Assembly (NCBI RefSeq): GCF_009870125.1
Contig: NC_046679.1
Location: 15,624,001-15,688,000 of the forward strand
Direction: 5' to 3'
Origin: Drosophila pseudoobscura
Taxonomy: Eukaryota > Arthropoda > Insecta > Diptera > Drosophilidae
Length of the DNA: 64,000 bases
Under the pieces are notes generated by a model, which saw nothing but the letters and a program-made list of their open reading frames with translations, was not told where the DNA came from and searched no databases. A program made the translations under genes and the position numbers. Positions 58,263 through 64,000 of this stretch are shown here, one piece after another (position 1 is the stretch's first letter; every line of letters starts with the position of its first letter).

Positions 58263-61200
58263 ATTCAAGTGCCATTTGTGAGCCATTAGCGTTAGCCAGT
58301 GTCCGTCCAGCCGAAGTCGGGAGGCAGGGTGGCCGTGGCCGAGGTCCCTTTTAGCCGTGCCACCGAAAACCGCAAAAACTGATTGAGTTGCTCTGCCGTT
58401 TCCGGCGCACAAAAAGCTGAAACCGCCAACAAAGGTTAACTCTCGACATGGTTCTGGTTCTGCTTCTGTTTCTGTTTCTGTGGCAGCATTTGCTGGCTCT
58501 GATCCTGCTTCTGGTTCTGATTCCGTTACAGCTGCCCACTGCCCCATTGCCGCGCCCCCCAACGTCATCAACCGCCGTTGTGGGCGTTGTATGTGGCATC
58601 CTAACAGAATGTTTGTGTGGCATGCAGCTGCATCCTGATGCTTGCTGCACCAACTTAATGACTCACAATCTGTCCCACAGATAAACACACACGCAAACAG
58701 ATGGACAGAGAGAAAGAGAGAGAGAGGGATGGGGAGAGAGAGAGAGAGCGAGAGAGGGATCTGCCTCATACTCGTACGGTTTGCTGGTAATGAAGCTTCT
58801 GCGGTGAATTGGCCAATAGAAAATACGTACGGGCTGCACTAATTAAAACCCAGCCCGAACCAGCACAGCGGGTAACCTCCTGTCCCTCCGGACGGGGGAA
58901 GCAGAAACTGATATTGTTAATCGCTGGCAGGGAGGATGCGGATGCTGGAGGTGCACACTAGGAAATCAGATGCAGCAACGGAAATATTGATGGCCTCGCA
59001 ATTTGTTGCAGTTGCCCCACAACTTGGGCAATTAAAGCTAATGGCCCCAAGAACTTGTCTATTTGCAATTTTCCAGAGTGTTTGGCTGTCTGTACTCTGT
59101 ACTCTGTACTCTGCAGTCCTGTGTGTGTATCCTGTGTCTCACTCACTCAAAATTGACTCAAGTTGCCCCCAATATTAACTTGACTTGACTTGGGCGAAAG
59201 CCCTCTGCTCTCCGCTCCGCTCCGCTCCTCCAATGTGGAAGGAACGCCATTAAGTGCACTCCATACACACGCACTTGATGATGCCGAAGGCGAAAGTGGT
59301 GCCGGAGGGAGGGACCAAAGGGCGGGGCCATATTTATGTGAACATGTTTCATATTTGTAATCAAAATGACGCCACCCCCGACCCCCGACCCCCGACCGCC
59401 GGCACCCGGCACCCGGGATCATCTAATCCCCACTCTGAGCCTGTTCATCAATGGCATTGAAACAAAAGACGAGTATTCCTTGTAGGGACATTCCTCGATG
59501 TCATCACCGACAGCTGTGCTCGCGCTCTGATATTGAATTCTTGACATGATTGTGCGGAGGAGCAGTACACAGCTTGCCATCGAATTGATTGCAAAGACAC
59601 ACCCCCCACCCCCCACCACACGCCCACGCCCACATGGAGAGGGTTTAAAAGCATTTGAAATCCCATAGCCGATACCCAAAACCACAAATAGCTCAAGCGG
59701 TCTCTAATAAAGCAAATCGAAGAGATCTTCATTGATTGTGTGGGCCCCAAAGAATAAAAAAAGACATCTTTGATGGGCGTTTATTCTAAAATATGCATTG
59801 TTATCGTAGCATAAACGGAATCTTTATGAATATTTTATTATGGCTTTAATAAAAAGAAAAACCAGAAGGAGCCGCAGCACTCGGGCGACGGCTGCCAAAT
59901 GCTGTTCTGAAAAAGCAATTTGTGTCAATAAATGTGCGGGAGTGTGTGTTTCTGTGTCGGGGGGCATTGCATATGTGTGTGGGTGGTTACCCAATGTTCT
60001 TTTTCGCATAATATCCCATCCCTCCCAGCAGTCGACGGAGCAGCTCCAGCTCCAATTCCAGCTCCCAGCATAATCGTCATAATCATTTTATGTGCATGTT
60101 GTATAGCTACTTTTGGGCGCATAAATTTTTATTTACGTCTTTGTCAACACAATGCTCCAAAAACGATTGAGTGTGCCGTGCCCCTCCCGCATGCCACACT
60201 CTCTCCTGCAAAATTAAAGTGCGATTTGAAATGATGCCCTGCCTGCCTGCCGCACAGATCCAAATTGGCGGTTTTCGTGGCTCCAAATGAGCTGCGGTGG
60301 TATGTATAAAATATAGTACATTTCCGCTGTGGCTTTATCCGTACACAGAGGAAAAAACCTGACCGAAATCATCACGACAGGACAAGAATGCATTTATAAC
60401 ATATTTCATAGATTGTTTTCCCTTTGACTCGTATGGTCTTTGAAATCAGGAAATATATGCCCTTTTTTCAGTGCACATAATACTGATGTGCATAAATATG
60501 ATGGCCACCAACCAGAACATAACCAATTCGAATGGTGGCCAAATGAAATTATTCACAAGATCGGACATATCATATATTCCTTATAATCAAAATAAAATCA
60601 ATAAACAACAAACAAAATTAAGGGATTGTCACTAGAGAAGTGTAACGAATTGAAAAACCAAATAATTCGCATTGATTTAGCTGGTTTCCTCCCCCTCGAA
60701 AGCGGAAACCCGTCCACTGGCAGTGGGGTGACCCCGACCGCATGCTGCATTGATTTGGACCAGGAAAAACCTCGTCAATGGCTGGGGTGCACCGTGCAGC
60801 ATGGTCAATTGATTGGGCCAAAGCCAATCTTCAATGAATAAATGAACGTCGGAGATGGGCATGGTCTGTGGGTATGGTGTGCTGTGCTGTGCTGCGTCCT
60901 GGGGTCCGTCAGGTGCATCATCGAGTGCATTTAATTGTGGCACAGGACGACCCGCGCACTCCAACAATCGGATTTTCGCTTTGTCCCCGGCTGCTGTCAC
61001 TGCAGCAAAAACTCCTCAAAAATATAGAGAGAGACCGGCACTCGTGTGCGAGCAGTCGTCGTGGATGGGGGAGATGGGGAAATGATTTAGCCAAAATGGT
61101 TTGGCAGTGGACAACCTTTTTTTGGTTTTTGTTTCGTTTTCGTTTTGTTGTGTCCGGTTTTTGTGGTTAATTGAAATTTTTCATTTGGCTCGTTTGCCTG

Positions 61201-61742
61201 CGTCGGCTTTAAATTCATTTTGAATGGTTGGCTCTAAGCCCCTGGGCCATGGCCAATTCCCGCCGGAATTCAGAATGCAATAAATTTCGGCAAAAAACAA
61301 CAGCAACATTACTCTGCGGCTCGACAACAAAGTGGATTATGTAATTGCATAGATAGATAGATATATTTGTATAGATAAATTCATATAAAGTTATGGGGCG
61401 CGGCGCTGAGCCAGCTGCCCGTGGAATCGATGTGGAAAAACAATTATCAATATTTAATTCGCTGGCGGTTTCTGTGGTCGCCAAATGCTAATGAAATGTT
61501 GAAATCTGTTTAGATAAATAGTTAAGTGCCTGTCCAGACCGAACGAAATTCTCCAGCAGCAAGCACTTCGCTATCGGGGGATAAGTCAAGTCCTTGGAGA
61601 AATGCCCGAAATTAAATTCGTTTAATTAAAGTTATAATTTAGCAGAGAGAAACAGAGAGAAAGCGCAAAGGAAAACCCATTTAGAGCGTGAAAGAAACTG
61701 CATTTTGCGATACATTTCCTCAGCCTGTTTCCTTCGCTCAGG
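58263..61742. other. Intergenic stretch
   Basis: No gene is supported. It holds a CTGGTTCTG-type simple sequence at 58450-58535, (GA)n at 58707-58755, ACTCTGT repeats at 59091-59113 and CCCCCGA repeats near 59375-59396. Open frames across these are repeat artefacts. Confidence 0.5.
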
Positions 61743-61812
61743 ATGTGCCCGGGGCACCTTACCAGTTGGTACCTTTCCTACCTCCTTATCGTCCTGGCCC
61801 TGTCCGACATTG
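61743..61812 (+). CDS. Possible signal-peptide first exon
   Basis: ATG at 61743 (CAGG context, A at -3) opens MCPGHLTSWYLSYLLIVLAL then SDI, a good hydrophobic signal peptide, and runs into G|GTAATT at 61812, phase 1. A phase 1 intron straight after the signal peptide is usual for fly secreted and Ig-type surface proteins. No second exon was found before 64000, so the rest would lie to the right. No family can be named. Confidence 0.4.
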
Positions 61813-64000
61813 GTAATTTAGAGAAAATGTTGGCCAAAAGAGGTAGAAACGGAGGGGTATAAGTATTTTGTACTCCTTACTTGTATTGCCTTTTCGATTT
61901 GCACTTTACACGCTTTCATTACACTTCGTTTCCGTAGCCGAAGGGAGGGAGATATGCCAAAATACAGAGCAGGGGAGATGTTGCCAAGGAGGGACAGGGG
62001 AAGAAATGGAAATACTTGACCCGAAACCGTTGCATTGTTAGCATTTAAACTGTTTCTTTGCCGTTGCGCTTCGCTCGGAGATTGCACACTCGAGACATAG
62101 ATACAGAGAGTGAGAGATGGGCGTAGAGAGAGAGTAGAGAGAGAATCTCACTCAGAAAAAGATACGCTATAAATGCAAGTTCAAAAATCATCTATTTGTA
62201 TTACTATTTACTCAATAGGTTCTCATGGGGCGAAACGTAAGACAGGGATTATGACAGGATTGGAGTTAAGAACAATTCGATTTCCAAGAATGGTGATCAT
62301 TTATGGCACTAAAAAAAGGACCATTCTGAACATATAGTCTATTTGGTATACCTTAGTTTCTCTGAGTGTTGGATTCTATCTAAATGCCCAACAGAAACAT
62401 TTCGTTGCAGCTGGATCTGGATCTGCAGCAGCCTCATAATCATCGACAGCCGGAATCAACGGAACGAGCACTCATCTTAACGTCACTGAAAATGATTGCT
62501 ATCCCCCCCTCCTCCCTCCACAGTCCCCGCTTCACACTATCCACTGCCCAATCCCCAACCCCCTGTATGGCTCCATCTTGGGGCTGGCAGCCATGCAACA
62601 TGCTGCCTTGACACTTTAAGCTGCAATTTCGTTAAAATATTTCCAATCGATTTCGTTGGTTTATCGCCAAGTTTATTTCCACTTTCTTGTTGTTTGCCCG
62701 TTGTCCTCCCCCCCCCCCCCCCCCCTCCTAAAATCCTCACCCCCTCCCTCCACACCATATAGTAGTGTACTGCACATTTTCCGTTTCCACTCTGGCAGAT
62801 CTTACGGAAATGAAATGTGTTTCTATTTTAGTTTCGCCATCTTCTCTTCTTTTTTGTGTGTGTGTGTGTGCATTTACACGCTCGAGTGTTTGCCTCAGAC
62901 TTCAATGAAAAGAACCCACAAGGAGCTAAAAAAAAAGAGAATGAAACCGAGGAAGATATGCTAGGGGGTCGAACCCTAGATGCCCTTTCGATGGAAGTTG
63001 TGTGATGCAAATGAAAAGGATTTTTCTGCAAAAACTTGGCAATACAAATCTTTCTAATAAGTGCAGGATTTGTGCACGGGCTTACACTGAAACAAACCCA
63101 GCGACATGATTTTTTTCTCACGAAAAATCGAAAATGCTTTCTTTTCTGCTTTGATAAGATTTTTTTCTAAAAAAAAGGGCATTAAAATCACCAGCTACAA
63201 CTCAAGTTTGTTTACAAACCATATGCAAAAATTGCAATACAGGCAGAAAAAAAACAAAAAAAAATTGCAAGAACAAATATCAGAAAAATACCAGAAGTCC
63301 GGGCAGTAAGGCCTCGACCAAATGGCAAATATTTACTGCAATACTCGAAGCCCTCTGCAGACTCACCACCCCCCAGACCACCACTCAGCAATGCCAATCT
63401 GCATAATTGTGCAGCAACAAAATGTTCTGGGGAAATATGTATTTTCCACCTCACGCACTTGGCTGGCAAATGAGAATTCCAAGGACAGCGCCAATGACAG
63501 GAGACTGCCTCATGGATGCGAAGTGGCATGGATGTCGCAGCTAATTACCATGCAAATATTTACACATCCTATCCCAGAATTGATAGAAGAATCTCCCAGA
63601 GCCCCACTCAAACACATGCCATGCTGCCTGTCGGAGCCTGTCAGCATTGAGTTGTCACAGCAGCCCATCATCAAGTGCGGGTGGGCGAGGCAATCTGATG
63701 AGCTGTGCGTAATTGTTTCTGGCTTCTGCAATGAGTTCAATCATTCAAACAGACACAGGCATAGATGAGGTGACCAATTCAGGTCACATAATTCGATGAA
63801 AACAAAACGCTTTGCGAATAAAATACTAGGAAAATCAAGAGAAAGCCCGAGATCTACTTAATCTACTTAGTCTTGTGATATTCTTGATCATTCTGGTATC
63901 GTGTTTGATTTTGAAGCCTCTTAAATCTGATGTAGCCTTGAGCCCTGAATCGGAATATGACGATGTTCATTTTAGTTAGTATTCCGTATTGAATGGCCTG
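61813..64000. other. Non-coding stretch to window end
   Basis: Contains GA-rich DNA near 62100-62145, poly-C at 62708-62726, a GT repeat near 62856-62870 and T/A-rich DNA near 63100-63290. No further exon recognised. It may be the first intron of the gene that starts at 61743. Confidence 0.4.
62708..62726. repeat. Poly-C tract
   Basis: A run of about 19 C. It is one of four homopolymer C/G runs of 19 or more in this window. Confidence 0.85.

Noticed and set aside
58448-58684. Hydrophobic leader-like frame MVLVLLLFLFLW
   Set aside because: It is made by a TCTGGTTCTG simple repeat. There is no donor in good position and the frame breaks soon after.
1-64000. CRISPR arrays, tRNA, rRNA, bacterial-type operons or prophage
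   Set aside because: No repeat-spacer pattern, no cloverleaf with intact A and B boxes and no bacterial gene order was seen; the window is insect nuclear DNA.

Overview
This window is nuclear DNA from a fruit fly (Drosophila). It has short spliced genes, one 15 kb intron, many CA/GA/TATG microsatellites, insect core-promoter motifs, and recognisable orthologues of kurtz, modulo, Map205 and Sirt2. The proteins differ clearly from my recollection of the D. melanogaster versions, for example at the Map205 N terminus. A more distant species, perhaps of the obscura group, is my guess. The species cannot be fixed from the sequence alone.

Layout, left to right. 1-3636: non-coding DNA, whose right part is probably the kurtz 3' UTR. 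3637-7092 (-): kurtz, the non-visual beta-arrestin, in two coding exons. 7093-7955: a shared divergent promoter. 7956-9986 (+): modulo, a nucleolin-like protein with four RRMs, in four exons. 13331-32494 (-): Map205, a microtubule-associated protein that holds Polo kinase, in two large coding exons around a 15.3 kb intron. That intron carries a pogo-like relic, a retrotransposon relic and a G-rich hexamer array. 34478-35200 (+): a TXNDC9/phosducin-like-3 orthologue. 36168-36911 (+): a small gene that looks like a domesticated Tc1 transposase without its catalytic core. 38030-49627 (+): an ORP5/8-type oxysterol-binding-protein-related gene with a cassette exon, an apparent GC-AG intron and alternative donors. 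52213-54208 (-): a nine-finger C2H2 protein. 54925-56252 (+): Sirt2. 56770-58262: a decayed area with an unrecognised coding remnant and a partial copy of the Sirt2 3' end. 58263-64000: mostly non-coding, with one likely signal-peptide first exon at 61743 whose gene runs off the right edge.

The genes do not form a pathway; this is an ordinary gene-dense fly region. They share promoter style. Three upstream regions (modulo, Map205, TXNDC9) carry related copies of a roughly 110 bp block with GTATATTT-type motifs and a conserved core near GAATATCAAAAACGAGGAAT. No wholly new system was found. The best leads are the domesticated transposase, this promoter-linked repeat, a PAM2-like motif in Map205, the uniform nine-finger protein and the Sirt2 3' duplication.

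All exon boundaries were placed by eye from GT/GC-AG signals, reading phase and protein continuity. No alignment or search was run.
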